From the NCBI RefSeq assembly GCF_004564355.1, contig NZ_CP038266.1:620001-684000 (forward strand): a stretch of 64,000 nucleotides of DNA, read 5' to 3'. The translations under genes were made by a program, and so were the position numbers. This document shows positions 25,941 to 35,104 of the stretch, one piece after another. The stretch comes from Microbacterium wangchenii (GTDB lineage Bacteria > Actinomycetota > Actinomycetes > Actinomycetales > Microbacteriaceae). Numbering within the stretch: the first letter of the stretch is position 1; every line of letters begins with the position of its first letter. Under the pieces are notes generated by a model that did not search any database, was not told the origin of the DNA, and worked only from the letters and a program-made list of their open reading frames with translations.

Positions 25941-26882
25941 TTACGCTTCGAATAGGTCCACTTCCGAAGGGGAATCGGCCGACTGTACGGCGTACTGACT
26001 AACCTCGACGAGGTCACTGAGACTCACGGCGTCCGCCTCTCGAACCACCGCGAGGCCTCGACCCTGAAGTGCGCGCGCCAGATCCTCCTGATGCGCGTCC
26101 ACGTGCTCGCCGTGGATTACACGACGCGGTACCAGTAGGGGGAGTTTGCCAGCCGAGAGCGCAGCTAGCGCCGTTCCCGTCCCCGCATGCCCAATGACCA
26201 CATCGGCCTCTCGCATGGCCCGCTGAAGTTCGTGGGAAGGGATTGAGGCCACAACTCTCCCCGGAAGATCGAGTTGCGGCGTGCTGCCCAGTTGCCAGAG
26301 TACGTCAGCGTCTGACGGCAGGAGGTCGCGAAGGCGTTCGGCGAGGCGCGTGAACCCGTACTCCCCGTTACCGCCCATGGTGACAACGACGCGGCGGAGC
26401 TCTCGCTCGTGTTCGCGGTGCACCGTAAAGCCGTCGAACACTGAGAGTCGATATGCCCAACGGGGAGACGTGACGGCGGTCGGATGTTGCACGAAGCGCC
26501 GGACGCCAGGGGCTTTGTCCAGCAGTCTCCCCGTCGTCGAAAGATGCGTGACTCGCGTAGCGCTCTCGACGTACGCAAATGGGACGCGCCGGCGTTTCGC
26601 TGCGAGGTAGGCGGACAGTGCAACTTGCGAGCCCGTGCTTATCACCCGCGTCACGCCATGATCGAGGATCGCTCGATCCACGATCGCGGAGTCCCGAAGC
26701 ACTCCTACCCAGTCGCGCGGCGGTCTCGTCGGAACGTGGCGAACTCGCCGCCCAGCGAGGAGCGAGCGGCTCTGCGGCGTTGCGTCCGTTACCCACGTCG
26801 ACTCGCCCTTCGTCACCCGGGGGGCAAGTTGGTGGAGCTGGGCGAGGTGTCCGCCTGAGATAGCAACAAAGAGGGTGGTCAT
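25941..26882 (-). CDS. Glycosyltransferase with fused Alg14-like and Alg13-like halves (GT28-type)
   Basis: 313 residues from the ATG at 26882 (AGGAAAGG upstream). The N-terminal half begins FVAISGGHLAQLHQL and contains STGSQVALSAYLAAK and VPFAYVESATRV, as in Alg14/EpsE-type membrane-docking subunits. The C-terminal half has VVVTMGGNGEYGF and VVIGHAGTGTALAAL, as in Alg13/GT28 catalytic subunits. These are usually two proteins; here they are one chain. It probably transfers a sugar from a nucleotide donor to the lipid-linked intermediate. Last gene of the glycosyltransferase operon, 4 bases after the preceding gene. Confidence 0.85.
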   Translation of the reverse strand: MTTLFVAISGGHLAQLHQLAPRVTKGESTWVTDATPQSRSLLAGRRVRHVPTRPPRDWVGVLRDSAIVDRAILDHGVTRVISTGSQVALSAYLAAKRRRVPFAYVESATRVTHLSTTGRLLDKAPGVRRFVQHPTAVTSPRWAYRLSVFDGFTVHREHERELRRVVVTMGGNGEYGFTRLAERLRDLLPSDADVLWQLGSTPQLDLPGRVVASIPSHELQRAMREADVVIGHAGTGTALAALSAGKLPLLVPRRVIHGEHVDAHQEDLARALQGRGLAVVREADAVSLSDLVEVSQYAVQSADSPSEVDLFEA

Positions 26883-26886
26883 CGCG

Positions 26887-27945
26887 TTACCTTTCCTGGA
26901 CGATCGACCGCGAAGGAGCCAGACCGTAGAACTGCCGAAGGCGCTCGTCATGGGCAGCAATGGAGAAACTGCCAGCGTATTTGTCTCGAGCCCGCTTGCG
27001 CATTTCACGAACGGGTTCCCCGCCAGCCAGCACTTCGCATAATGCGTCCGCAAGGGCACCAGGGTTATCTCTCTCTACGACGAGCCCGCACCCCATAGCG
27101 AGACCGGGCATCCCGCCAACATCGGACACGACCAGAGGGACGCCGAACGCCAAGGCCTCGATGAGGAACATCGGTTGGCCTTCCGCACGTGACGGAAGCA
27201 CGGCACATGCTGAGTCACGTAGCGCGGCGTGTGTCGCTGAGGGAGATTGCTCGCCACGATGGAATTCGGGGAGCCTTGCCTCGATGTCCGGGTCAAGGTC
27301 GGCGTCGAGTGGACCGAAGAGGAGCAGGGACGCGTCTGGATACCGTTCGCGTACCGAGTCCCACGCACGTATGAGGGTGTCCACCCCTTTGCGATGGCCG
27401 ACTCGCCCGGCGAAGAGTACCTTGCGGTCCCCTGTGAAGCTGAGGTCTTCTGGTTGAGCGTCTATGGGGCCTGGGTTTGGAAGGATGCTGACGCTTGTTC
27501 CAGCAACGAGCCCCGTCACCGCGGAACGGGCGTCTTCGTTGAGAACTGCGACGCCCGACAGTCGCCCGAGAACCGTCCGGTATATGAGACGCCAAAGCCA
27601 GCTCTCGCGCGTGGTGCGGACGAAGTCGGATCCATGGATCGTGGCAAACAACCCGTTGGTGCGGGGCGCCCGGAGGATGAGGAAGCCTTCTCGGATAAAC
27701 GAGCCCCTGTGGCTCAGATGGAAGTGCAGGCACCGGTGTCGGGCGCGGCGCACTTCCCGATACGCCTGGAAGATGGTCCGCAAGCGAGTTCCGACACGCC
27801 CTCTTACTGAGGACGTGACAACCGACATGGAGAAAGAGGGCCACGTCGCTTCTGAGTACGCTCGCAGAACGGTCTCCATCCCGCCTAGCTGAGAAGGGCT
27901 CGGTCCCACATGCGTGACTTCAAGAGGTGGATGCGAGGGGTGCAT
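26887..27945 (-). CDS. Glycosyltransferase family 4 (GT-B)
   Basis: 352 residues from the ATG at 27945 (GGAGCGGAG upstream). The donor-binding Rossmann domain has VLFAGRVGHRKGVDTLIRAW, and EGQPMFLIEALAFGVPLVVS carries the E-x7-E motif of retaining GT4 enzymes. The N-terminal acceptor domain opens THVGPSPSQLGGMETVLRAY. It adds one sugar to the growing repeat unit on the cytoplasmic face. It starts 2 bases after the flippase gene ends. Confidence 0.93.
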   Translation of the reverse strand: MHPSHPPLEVTHVGPSPSQLGGMETVLRAYSEATWPSFSMSVVTSSVRGRVGTRLRTIFQAYREVRRARHRCLHFHLSHRGSFIREGFLILRAPRTNGLFATIHGSDFVRTTRESWLWRLIYRTVLGRLSGVAVLNEDARSAVTGLVAGTSVSILPNPGPIDAQPEDLSFTGDRKVLFAGRVGHRKGVDTLIRAWDSVRERYPDASLLLFGPLDADLDPDIEARLPEFHRGEQSPSATHAALRDSACAVLPSRAEGQPMFLIEALAFGVPLVVSDVGGMPGLAMGCGLVVERDNPGALADALCEVLAGGEPVREMRKRARDKYAGSFSIAAHDERLRQFYGLAPSRSIVQER

Positions 27946-27947
27946 GT

Positions 27948-29162
27948 TTACTCCGCTCCTGTCTTTCGTCGGCGGTTCAGTAGGATCACCGTCATCCACC
28001 AGCACAGGGCTTGGATGGACCCGCCAATTACGGCCCCCAGTACCGCGCCCTGCGGAGAACTGATCGCTCCCACGAATATGGCGCCTAGGGTGACGGGTAA
28101 CGTCGCCAGTCGCAATCGGAAGCTAATTCGCGCCGCTTCCATAGCTCGCAGAGAAGCGGTCGCCCCGTAGGCAATGTTTGAGACTGCAATCTGGATCAAT
28201 AGCAGTGGTATTAGCGCAATACCGGAAGACCAGCTCTCGCCCAGCAGGCCCTCAGCGACGCCGGGAGGGACGAGCAGAAGCAAGACCCCATAACCGCACG
28301 TCGCGGTGAGCAACGCTCCTGAGATCGTGACCGCCCGGCGCATGAGATGGCGCGGCTCGTGCGCTACGCGTGACAGCGCTGGCAGCGCGACAACCGCTAC
28401 TCCCATCGACACCATACTGAGCGGCCCGACGAGCACCTGCCCGCCTCTTAGCGCCGCGCTCGCGGACAAGCCCGAGAAGATCACGCTGAAGTAAATGACG
28501 CTCTGCTGTGTCCCCGAGATTGCCAGGTACTCGCCAAAGAAGCGTCCCGCGAGGTCGCGGGTCCGCAAGATCCATGACCAGCCTCCTCGAACGCTGGGAA
28601 GCGTGCGATGAACCGCGCAAAAAAGCGCCAACGCCACCAAGGCACCAAAGGCCCAAGTGCCGAGCACCACGGGAGGCGCGGACGCGCCGACCAATATGGC
28701 CACTGCATAGGCTGCCAGTTGAGATGTTAGCCAGACCGCATCGATGAGTGCTGCCTGCCGGGGCCGATTGGTCGCAAACAACCAATAGCGACACGAATCG
28801 ACTGCCATGAGTACTGGGAAAGCGACCGCGAGCACTAGAAATAGGCTGCCCATCGAACCAGGCAGGAGACTGGCCGCGCCGCTCAGAGCGAGCCCGAGGA
28901 CCCCGAGTAGCAGAGACGCTCCAAGCAGATTGCTGGGCTTAGCAAGCTCCGGGGAGACCTTCGAAATCCGGATGAGTGCAGGCTCACCCAAAAACGCTCG
29001 GGATGAGCCGAGACCAAACTGGTATATGGCGAACACGATGGCGAACATGCCGAACTCGTCAACGGAGGCTACACGGGCGACGAGGACCGACAAGAGTAAA
29101 TTCGAGATACTTGACAGCGCTTGGTCAGCGGATGACCAAGCAACACGAGTAAGCCTTCTCAT
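27948..29162 (-). CDS. Polysaccharide flippase (Wzx-like, MOP superfamily)
   Basis: 404 residues with about 12 helices. The opening SSADQALSSISNLLLSVLVA...VDEFGMFAIVFAIYQFG is typical of actinobacterial Wzx-like proteins. It would flip the undecaprenyl-linked repeat unit to the outside for polymerisation by the 21103 protein. The start overlaps the pyruvyltransferase stop by 4 bases. Confidence 0.85.
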   Translation of the reverse strand: MRRLTRVAWSSADQALSSISNLLLSVLVARVASVDEFGMFAIVFAIYQFGLGSSRAFLGEPALIRISKVSPELAKPSNLLGASLLLGVLGLALSGAASLLPGSMGSLFLVLAVAFPVLMAVDSCRYWLFATNRPRQAALIDAVWLTSQLAAYAVAILVGASAPPVVLGTWAFGALVALALFCAVHRTLPSVRGGWSWILRTRDLAGRFFGEYLAISGTQQSVIYFSVIFSGLSASAALRGGQVLVGPLSMVSMGVAVVALPALSRVAHEPRHLMRRAVTISGALLTATCGYGVLLLLVPPGVAEGLLGESWSSGIALIPLLLIQIAVSNIAYGATASLRAMEAARISFRLRLATLPVTLGAIFVGAISSPQGAVLGAVIGGSIQALCWWMTVILLNRRRKTGAE

Positions 29163-30391
29163 CCAGCGGTTCTCGTCATTGCGTCGGCGATCGCTCTGGC
29201 GGGCGCATGCGCGCGGTCGCGGAGATCCTCCAGAGCCTGATGATCTAGCGTGGCAGCAAGATTACGTGGGTCGTCGGCGGTCACGATTTGGTCCGCCCAT
29301 GCGGCGTTCGCCTCCTCAATCGCGACGGCGCAGTGGGGCATCGCGAGGGACTTGAATAGCTCGAGTGTCTTAGTCTCGTACGCGAGCGCGAGCACGGGAG
29401 TGGACGAGATCAGACTCATGATCGCCATGTGCATTCGCGTGGCGATGACAAGATCGGCTGATCTGATCAACTTCATCAGTTCGCCAGGAGTGTGAAACCC
29501 GCTGTTGATCTCGACGCTGAGCCCTTGGAACATGTTTCGTGCCGTCGCTGAATCATCGATTGTGTAGCCCTCGACGCCTTGACATGTGGAGACTGCGATA
29601 CATCTCCAGCCGCGCTCGTCCAGCCCACGAGCCACGGCTCGCATGGCGGCACTGTACCGCGTGAAGGAGAAGCTTTCCCCTAGCACGGGCGTAGCCCACT
29701 CTCTTACAGAGAGCAGCGCGATGGGGCGTTCTCTGCGTCGGTCGCGTGCGCCTGTGTCGGCTTCATACAGCGAAAACACCGAGTCGGGGCAAACCTCGGT
29801 GCGCGCGGGTAGCGAACCAACTGCTTTCCAGGCTTGCTCCGATCGGGGGTCTCGGAAAAACACGCCATCAACGAGGGGAATAAGCGCACATGCCGCGGCA
29901 CGGGCTGGAGGAGTGGCGAACGGCCCAAGGGATTGTGTCCAAAGGTAGACGACCTTGCCCCTCGACTTCGCGAAAGCAATCTCAGCGACGCGGTGACCAA
30001 AGTCGTAGTGGTCGACCAGATAGGTGCCGCCGCTGCTCACCACCAGGTCTGCAGCGGCGATCGACCTGAGAGCGCGAACGAATGTTGTCCCTGGTGCGAG
30101 GCGCAGCAGGACACCGGTCGCCCGAGGAAACCGCGAGAGAAGGCCAAGCAAGCCTCCACGTAAGCGTGACGCGATCGCTCTGACTAGCCGAACAGGGTGT
30201 GAGGAACGTGATGGCTGTTGCAATATCTGCCACTCAGGGTAAAGCGGCGCCGTTCGATCCGCCGCGCTGTCGAATGCGACGACGTCTGAGGGGGTGGTGA
30301 GCCCGCTCTGGACGAGTGCGTGCACGATCGATTCATAGATAGCAGCGTCGCCCGTGTTACTCAGAACGGTGTTCAATACCGCAACCTTCAT
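29159..30391 (-). CDS. Polysaccharide pyruvyl transferase family protein
   Basis: 410 residues. The opening MKVAVLNTVLSNTGDAAIYE, central SGGTYLVDHYDFGHRV and C-terminal ATRMHMAIMSLISSTPVLAL with YETKTLELFKSL match the CsaB/WcaK family, which transfers pyruvate from phosphoenolpyruvate to hydroxyls of a glycan as a ketal, adding negative charge. Predicted to modify the exopolysaccharide repeat unit. A 70-base gap separates it from the upstream glycosyltransferase gene. Confidence 0.92.
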   Translation of the reverse strand: MKVAVLNTVLSNTGDAAIYESIVHALVQSGLTTPSDVVAFDSAADRTAPLYPEWQILQQPSRSSHPVRLVRAIASRLRGGLLGLLSRFPRATGVLLRLAPGTTFVRALRSIAAADLVVSSGGTYLVDHYDFGHRVAEIAFAKSRGKVVYLWTQSLGPFATPPARAAACALIPLVDGVFFRDPRSEQAWKAVGSLPARTEVCPDSVFSLYEADTGARDRRRERPIALLSVREWATPVLGESFSFTRYSAAMRAVARGLDERGWRCIAVSTCQGVEGYTIDDSATARNMFQGLSVEINSGFHTPGELMKLIRSADLVIATRMHMAIMSLISSTPVLALAYETKTLELFKSLAMPHCAVAIEEANAAWADQIVTADDPRNLAATLDHQALEDLRDRAHAPARAIADAMTRTAG

Positions 30392-30461
30392 GTGTCTTCA
30401 TCCTGTCGGGGTTGTGTGTGTGCGCGGCGACGAGCAGGAGCGCAAGGCCCACTGCCGGCTC

Positions 30462-31586
30462 TCAAGCTTCAACTGTCGCCATCGCCTCTCGTAGGCGGTG
30501 TGCGAAGGCTTGCTCGGAGAAGGAGTCTGCGTGCGCCGTGATTGCCTTGGTGTCCCAGTCGACATTCTGGGAGTGTTTCACCGCCTGAGCGATCAGCCGC
30601 GCATCCGGTTCGTTGAAGAATGTGCCAGTCACGCCCTCAAGGATCGTGTCCAGAAACCCCCCCCATCGAAGCACCACGGACGGCTTGCCGTAGGCGGCTG
30701 CCTCGATCGGAGTCAGGCCGAAGTCCTCGTAGCTCGCAGAGACGACCGCCGTGCACCGCGCATATAGCCACCGGATCTGGCCATCGCTGAGGTTCTTCAA
30801 CATCGTCACGTTTTGTCCGGCTAGCGATGAGAGTCGCTTCTCTTCGGGACCAGCGCCCACCACGACTAGCGGAGTGCCGAGCATGTTGAACGCCTCGACC
30901 ACGGCGTCGACATTCTTATACGGGAGTAGTCGCGAAATGCAGAGATGGAAGGGGAAATCCGCGCCACCGGACGGGAGCGCCACGGGCTCTTGGGGTAGTG
31001 ATGTATCGACGGAATGCGGCGCGGGCAATACCTCTGCTTCAATCCCGTACGCATCTCGAATTCTGTCCTGGACCACCGTTGATATAGCGAAGTACTTGCT
31101 GGCTGTCTGCGCTTGTTGGCGGTCCCACCGCCTTAGGTAGGGCGAGATCAAGCTGAGCGCAAGTCGCCGGGCACCACGTCGTCCAACGCCGAGATACGCG
31201 TCTGATTGGTACAGCCACCGCGCAGGCGAGTAGCAGTAGACAATCTTGCTTCCCGTCGTCCGGAAACCATGCGCCCATCCACTTGAACTCGCAATTGTGT
31301 GGTGTGCTGCCACGTGGACACGACTCGCCGCCCAAGGGAGAAGCGGGAGGGCAAGCCGGTGGGAACGCCGAAATAGCCGAATCCGATTTAGAGGAGAGGG
31401 CTTGATATTAACTTCCGCGAACTCCGGGTACGTCAGGGATGGTTCGTAAAGCGTCGTGTGTACGGGCGCTTCCGGGAAAGCTCGATGCAGCGCCAGCACC
31501 ACCTTCTCAGCGCCGCCTTTCTGAGTCAGATAGTCGTGTGCGATCGCCACTGCGGGGAGAGCGTGTTCGCCAGATTCCCGAATCAC
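30462..31586 (-). CDS. Glycosyltransferase family 4 (mannosyl/rhamnosyltransferase-like)
   Basis: 374 residues. The opening VAIAHDYLTQKGGAEKVVLA and the YCYSPARWLYQ segment are typical of WbaZ/WbdC-type enzymes that use GDP-mannose-derived donors. SASYEDFGLTPIEAAAYGKP carries the E-x7-E motif. With gmd and rmd immediately upstream, GDP-D-rhamnose is the likely donor (inference). The GTG start overlaps the Rmd stop (GTGA). Confidence 0.92.
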   Translation of the reverse strand: MIRESGEHALPAVAIAHDYLTQKGGAEKVVLALHRAFPEAPVHTTLYEPSLTYPEFAEVNIKPSPLNRIRLFRRSHRLALPLLPWAASRVHVAAHHTIASSSGWAHGFRTTGSKIVYCYSPARWLYQSDAYLGVGRRGARRLALSLISPYLRRWDRQQAQTASKYFAISTVVQDRIRDAYGIEAEVLPAPHSVDTSLPQEPVALPSGGADFPFHLCISRLLPYKNVDAVVEAFNMLGTPLVVVGAGPEEKRLSSLAGQNVTMLKNLSDGQIRWLYARCTAVVSASYEDFGLTPIEAAAYGKPSVVLRWGGFLDTILEGVTGTFFNEPDARLIAQAVKHSQNVDWDTKAITAHADSFSEQAFAHRLREAMATVEA

Positions 31587-32512
31587 TGCGCACTCACCTC
31601 AGCATTGATGAAATCTCGTACTGACTGTTGCCACGGTATCTTCGGTTCCCAGCCGTATTCCTGGCGCAGCCTGTCGGCTGCGCCAACAATGACAGGCGGG
31701 TCCGCGGGGCGCAGGCGCGCGGGATCCATTTCGGTGGGCGGCACGGGGCGATCGAGTGCCTCGGCGAGCACCGCGAGAACCTCTCGGCCAGAGTGGGCTT
31801 CGCCAGAGCAGACGTTGTAGCGGTCGTAGTGGTGCTCAGCGGCGAACGCCAGAGCCAAATAGGCGCGGGCCACATCACGGACATCGGTGTAGTCGCGAGC
31901 CGTCCCTAGATCGCCGACTGCGAGCGTCTCTCCGGGCCTCGAGTCGCGAAGGGCCGCAGTCAGGTCGGGCACCAGGAATCCCGTTCCTTGCCGCGGCCCG
32001 ATGTGGTTGAACGGACGGGCGATTACGGTGTCGAGGCCGCGGCCACCGTAATACGTAGCCTGGCTCTCCACGAGCAACTTTGCGACTGCGTAGGGGGAGC
32101 TCGGCGCGGTAGCGCTCGTCTCGGCCACAGGCGTGCCCCCCTCGGGAGCGCCGTACACGGCGCCCGAACTGACGACGACTACGCGCGGGCGTTCACTATG
32201 TGCGAGTAGGCCCTCGCACATAGTGGTCATGATGGCGCTATTTCCGGTCAAATACCGCTGGGGGTGAGCAAACGAGGGACCTACCGCGGACAGACCCGCC
32301 AGGTGTACGACGGCGTCAGCCCCGACAGGCATTTTCCACTCCTTCTCCAGGTCCATCGAGAAGTACTTCGCGCAGTTCTCCTGGAGGAGGAGGTCCGGGG
32401 CGGGCTCGCGCCCGATCGCCCACACGTCGACCCCTTGCTGGGATGCAATCTCAGCAAGGTGCGTGCCGACGAAACCGTTGGCCCCGGTGATTACGAGTGT
32501 CCCAGCGGTCAT
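31583..32512 (-). CDS. rmd: GDP-6-deoxy-D-mannose reductase (GDP-D-rhamnose synthesis)
   Basis: 309 residues, extended SDR fold: LVITGANGFVGTHLAEIA, catalytic serine in VVVSSGAVYG, and SPYAVAKLLVE with the Y-x3-K pair. GPRQGTGFLVPDL, GTARDYTDVRDVARAYLALA and DPARLRPADPPVIVGA resemble the Rmd branch rather than Fcl (GDP-fucose synthase). It reduces the 4-keto intermediate made by Gmd to GDP-D-rhamnose. It overlaps gmd by 4 bases. Confidence 0.87.
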   Translation of the reverse strand: MTAGTLVITGANGFVGTHLAEIASQQGVDVWAIGREPAPDLLLQENCAKYFSMDLEKEWKMPVGADAVVHLAGLSAVGPSFAHPQRYLTGNSAIMTTMCEGLLAHSERPRVVVVSSGAVYGAPEGGTPVAETSATAPSSPYAVAKLLVESQATYYGGRGLDTVIARPFNHIGPRQGTGFLVPDLTAALRDSRPGETLAVGDLGTARDYTDVRDVARAYLALAFAAEHHYDRYNVCSGEAHSGREVLAVLAEALDRPVPPTEMDPARLRPADPPVIVGAADRLRQEYGWEPKIPWQQSVRDFINAEVSAQ

Positions 32513-33516
32513 ACGAAACCCGCCATGCTCTTAGATTGAACGGCAAGGTCATGCTCGACCATCAGGCGCACAAGGCCGGGGAAGTCGACTCTCCTCGTCC
32601 ATCCGAGGACGTCCTCGGCCTTGGATGGGTCTCCGAGGAGAATATCGACCTCAGCTGGCCGCATATACGCGGCATTCTGTACCACGTAGGGCTTCCAGTC
32701 ATCGACCCCGATCGCGGCGAAAGCCAGGGTGAGGAATTCTTCGATCGAGTGAGTTTCGCCTGTGGCGAGCACGAAATCGTCTGGCTCCGCATGCTGAAGC
32801 ATGCGCCACATCCCGTCAACGAAGTCGCCCGCATAACCCCAGTCGCGTTTTGGCCATAGGTCACCAAGTTCAATATTCGGTTGAAGACCTAGCTTTATTC
32901 GCGCGACCGCGTGCGTGATCTTGCGGGTGACGAACTCGAGGCCGCGGCGCTCCCCTTCGTGATTGAACAAGATGCCGCAGGCGACGAACATGCCATAGCT
33001 TTCGCGGTAGTTCTTCGCGATCCAGTGACCGTATAGTTTCGCCACACCATAGGGGCTCCGGGGGTGAAAGAGGGACTCCTCGTTGTAGCCAGCGCCAGGG
33101 CGGTTGTAGTCCAAACCGCCGAACATCTCCGATGTGGATGCCTGATACACGCGGGTCGTGGGGGCGAGTCCGGTGATACGGACGGCCTCAAGCACGTTCA
33201 GTACCCCCTTTGCAGTGACGTCTGCCGTCAGCGTCGGGTTCTTGAACGAGTAGCCCACGTGACTGACTGCCGCGAGGTTATACAGCTCGTCGGGCTGGGA
33301 CTGCTCGACTGCGCGAACCAGGGACGTCGGATCCGTCAGGTCACCCTCGATAAGGCGCACATACGGGAACTCGTCCAAGACAGACTGTCGGCGTGGGTTG
33401 TTCTGTCCACGGATCAACCCGAAGACTTCGTACCCCTTCTGGTGTAGAAGCTCGGCGATGTGGCCTCCATCTTGGCCTGTTATACCGGTAACTAGGGCGC
33501 GCGGGGTTTCGGGCAT
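32509..33516 (-). CDS. gmd: GDP-mannose 4,6-dehydratase
   Basis: 335 residues from the ATG at 33516, chosen because AGGAG ends 4 bases upstream; an ATG one codon earlier and a TTG at 33534 are also in frame. Signatures: GITGQDGGHIAELL, NLAAVSHVGYSFKNP, STSEMFGG, YGVAKLYGHWI and RDWGYAGDFVDGMW. It converts GDP-mannose to GDP-4-keto-6-deoxymannose, the precursor of GDP-D-rhamnose via the next gene. It lies 28 bases downstream of the priming transferase gene. Confidence 0.95.
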   Translation of the reverse strand: MPETPRALVTGITGQDGGHIAELLHQKGYEVFGLIRGQNNPRRQSVLDEFPYVRLIEGDLTDPTSLVRAVEQSQPDELYNLAAVSHVGYSFKNPTLTADVTAKGVLNVLEAVRITGLAPTTRVYQASTSEMFGGLDYNRPGAGYNEESLFHPRSPYGVAKLYGHWIAKNYRESYGMFVACGILFNHEGERRGLEFVTRKITHAVARIKLGLQPNIELGDLWPKRDWGYAGDFVDGMWRMLQHAEPDDFVLATGETHSIEEFLTLAFAAIGVDDWKPYVVQNAAYMRPAEVDILLGDPSKAEDVLGWTRRVDFPGLVRLMVEHDLAVQSKSMAGFV

Positions 33517-33544
33517 CATGCTCCTCTTGCTCAAGGGGATTCGC

Positions 33545-35104
33545 TCAGTGCGCGGTGTCGCCGGGGGTGATGGCGGCCCGCGCGGTTTTTGTCAGGATGA
33601 TGAGGTCAGCCGCGAGGGACCAATTCTCGACATACGAGAGATCAAGTCGGACCGTGTCCTCCCATGAGAGCGACGAGCGCCCGCTGACTTGCCAGAGGCC
33701 AGTGATCCCGGGCTTGGCCAAGAATCTGCGATGCACGTGGTCGGCGTATTGCCTGACCTCGGAAGGGAGGGGCGGGCGGGGGCCAACTAAGGACATGGTT
33801 CCACTGAGCACGTTGAACAACTGAGGGAGTTCGTCCAGGCTGTACTTGCGCATCACGCGGCCGACGGGAGTGATCCGAGGATCGTTCTTCATCTTGAACA
33901 TGACCTCATTGCCGCTATCGCGCTCGTTGAGCTCGAGATGCTTGAGGAGTTCCTCAGCGTCCACCACCATGGATCGGAATTTGAGCATCGTAAACTCCCG
34001 ACCGCGGAATCCAATGCGCGTCTGACGGAAGAGAATCGGCCCCCGACTTGTCAGTCGGACGATTACGGCGATTAGAAGGAGGAGCGGGCTGAGGAAGATG
34101 ATCCCCAAAACGCTCGCGAGAAGGTCGACCGACCGCTTCAGGAATCTCTGCCCTTTGCTGAAGCGGGGCGTCTCTACGTGGATGAGCGGGAGCCCTGCGA
34201 CAGGGCGGGTGTGGAGCCGCGGGCCGGCGATATCGACGATGCTGGGCGCCAGGACCAGATGCTGGCGACCCGCCTCAAGGCTCCACGAGATTTGCTTCAC
34301 CTTGTCAGGAGGTAACTCGTCCGTGCTAGTGACTGCGACGGTGTCTGCCCCCGTAGCCGCGACGGCCCTCTCGACTGATTCGACCGAGCCCATGATGGGA
34401 ATGGTGGAGCCGGGGATCGTCTGAGCAATCTTCCCCGAAGGCACGCATGCACCCACCACTAGATAACCTGCGCTAGGCGTGCGCTTCAGTTCGCGTGCGA
34501 TCTGCGTCACGGACGCGAGAGAGCCCACGAGCAGTACCTTCGCTGAGTACTCGCCGCGCCCTCGTTTCATGATTAGCCATTGGCGCCATACCCATCGTCC
34601 TGCCACGAGAGTCACCGACCCCAGGGGCAAACTAATTAGGAGATAGCCGCGAGCGATCTCGATCTGTGTGAGGAACGCGATGATCGCGATGAATCCGAAC
34701 AAGCGGATACTCGCGTCAATGACGCGGATATATTCCTGCGACCCCGTCCCGATGACGCGCTCACTGCGTGAGTCAATGAGCGAGAGCGCCCACATCCAGG
34801 CCAAGACAAGGACCGCAGAGAAGCCCCAGTAGGACAGATCGGTAATCCTCGCATCCCGGGCCATCGCGATCATGGCGTTCCCCGTGCCAAACCATGCGAT
34901 CTGAGCGCCGTAGACCACCCAGACGAGGATCAGAAAATCGGTGATGATCAGCCTGCGCGCGTAGCTTTGCCGCCATCGCGGAGCCGGAGGCGCGGAGGCG
35001 TTGCTGTCGCCATTACCGCTCGGCGAATTGGTCGCCGCTGCGCGCGGATCTGAGTCGGTGGTCTGCGACGTCGATGTCGCGCCGACCCTCAGGTCAGACG
35101 TCAC
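33545..35104 (-). CDS. Polyprenyl-phosphate sugar-1-phosphate transferase (exopolysaccharide priming enzyme)
   Basis: 519 residues from a GTG at 35104 (GGAAGGA upstream). Four N-terminal helices (residues about 50-170), a central nucleotide-binding-like region (VLLVGSLASVTQIARELK), one membrane re-entrant segment (LLASVLGIIFLSPLLLLIAV) and the WbaP/CpsE-type catalytic domain: LKFRSMVVDAEELL, LDELPQLFNVLSGTMSLVGP, KPGITGLWQVSGRS. It loads the first sugar phosphate onto undecaprenyl phosphate. First gene of the operon that runs down to 25941; a GGGGGACAA direct repeat lies about 95 bases upstream. Confidence 0.95.
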   Translation of the reverse strand: MTSDLRVGATSTSQTTDSDPRAAATNSPSGNGDSNASAPPAPRWRQSYARRLIITDFLILVWVVYGAQIAWFGTGNAMIAMARDARITDLSYWGFSAVLVLAWMWALSLIDSRSERVIGTGSQEYIRVIDASIRLFGFIAIIAFLTQIEIARGYLLISLPLGSVTLVAGRWVWRQWLIMKRGRGEYSAKVLLVGSLASVTQIARELKRTPSAGYLVVGACVPSGKIAQTIPGSTIPIMGSVESVERAVAATGADTVAVTSTDELPPDKVKQISWSLEAGRQHLVLAPSIVDIAGPRLHTRPVAGLPLIHVETPRFSKGQRFLKRSVDLLASVLGIIFLSPLLLLIAVIVRLTSRGPILFRQTRIGFRGREFTMLKFRSMVVDAEELLKHLELNERDSGNEVMFKMKNDPRITPVGRVMRKYSLDELPQLFNVLSGTMSLVGPRPPLPSEVRQYADHVHRRFLAKPGITGLWQVSGRSSLSWEDTVRLDLSYVENWSLAADLIILTKTARAAITPGDTAH

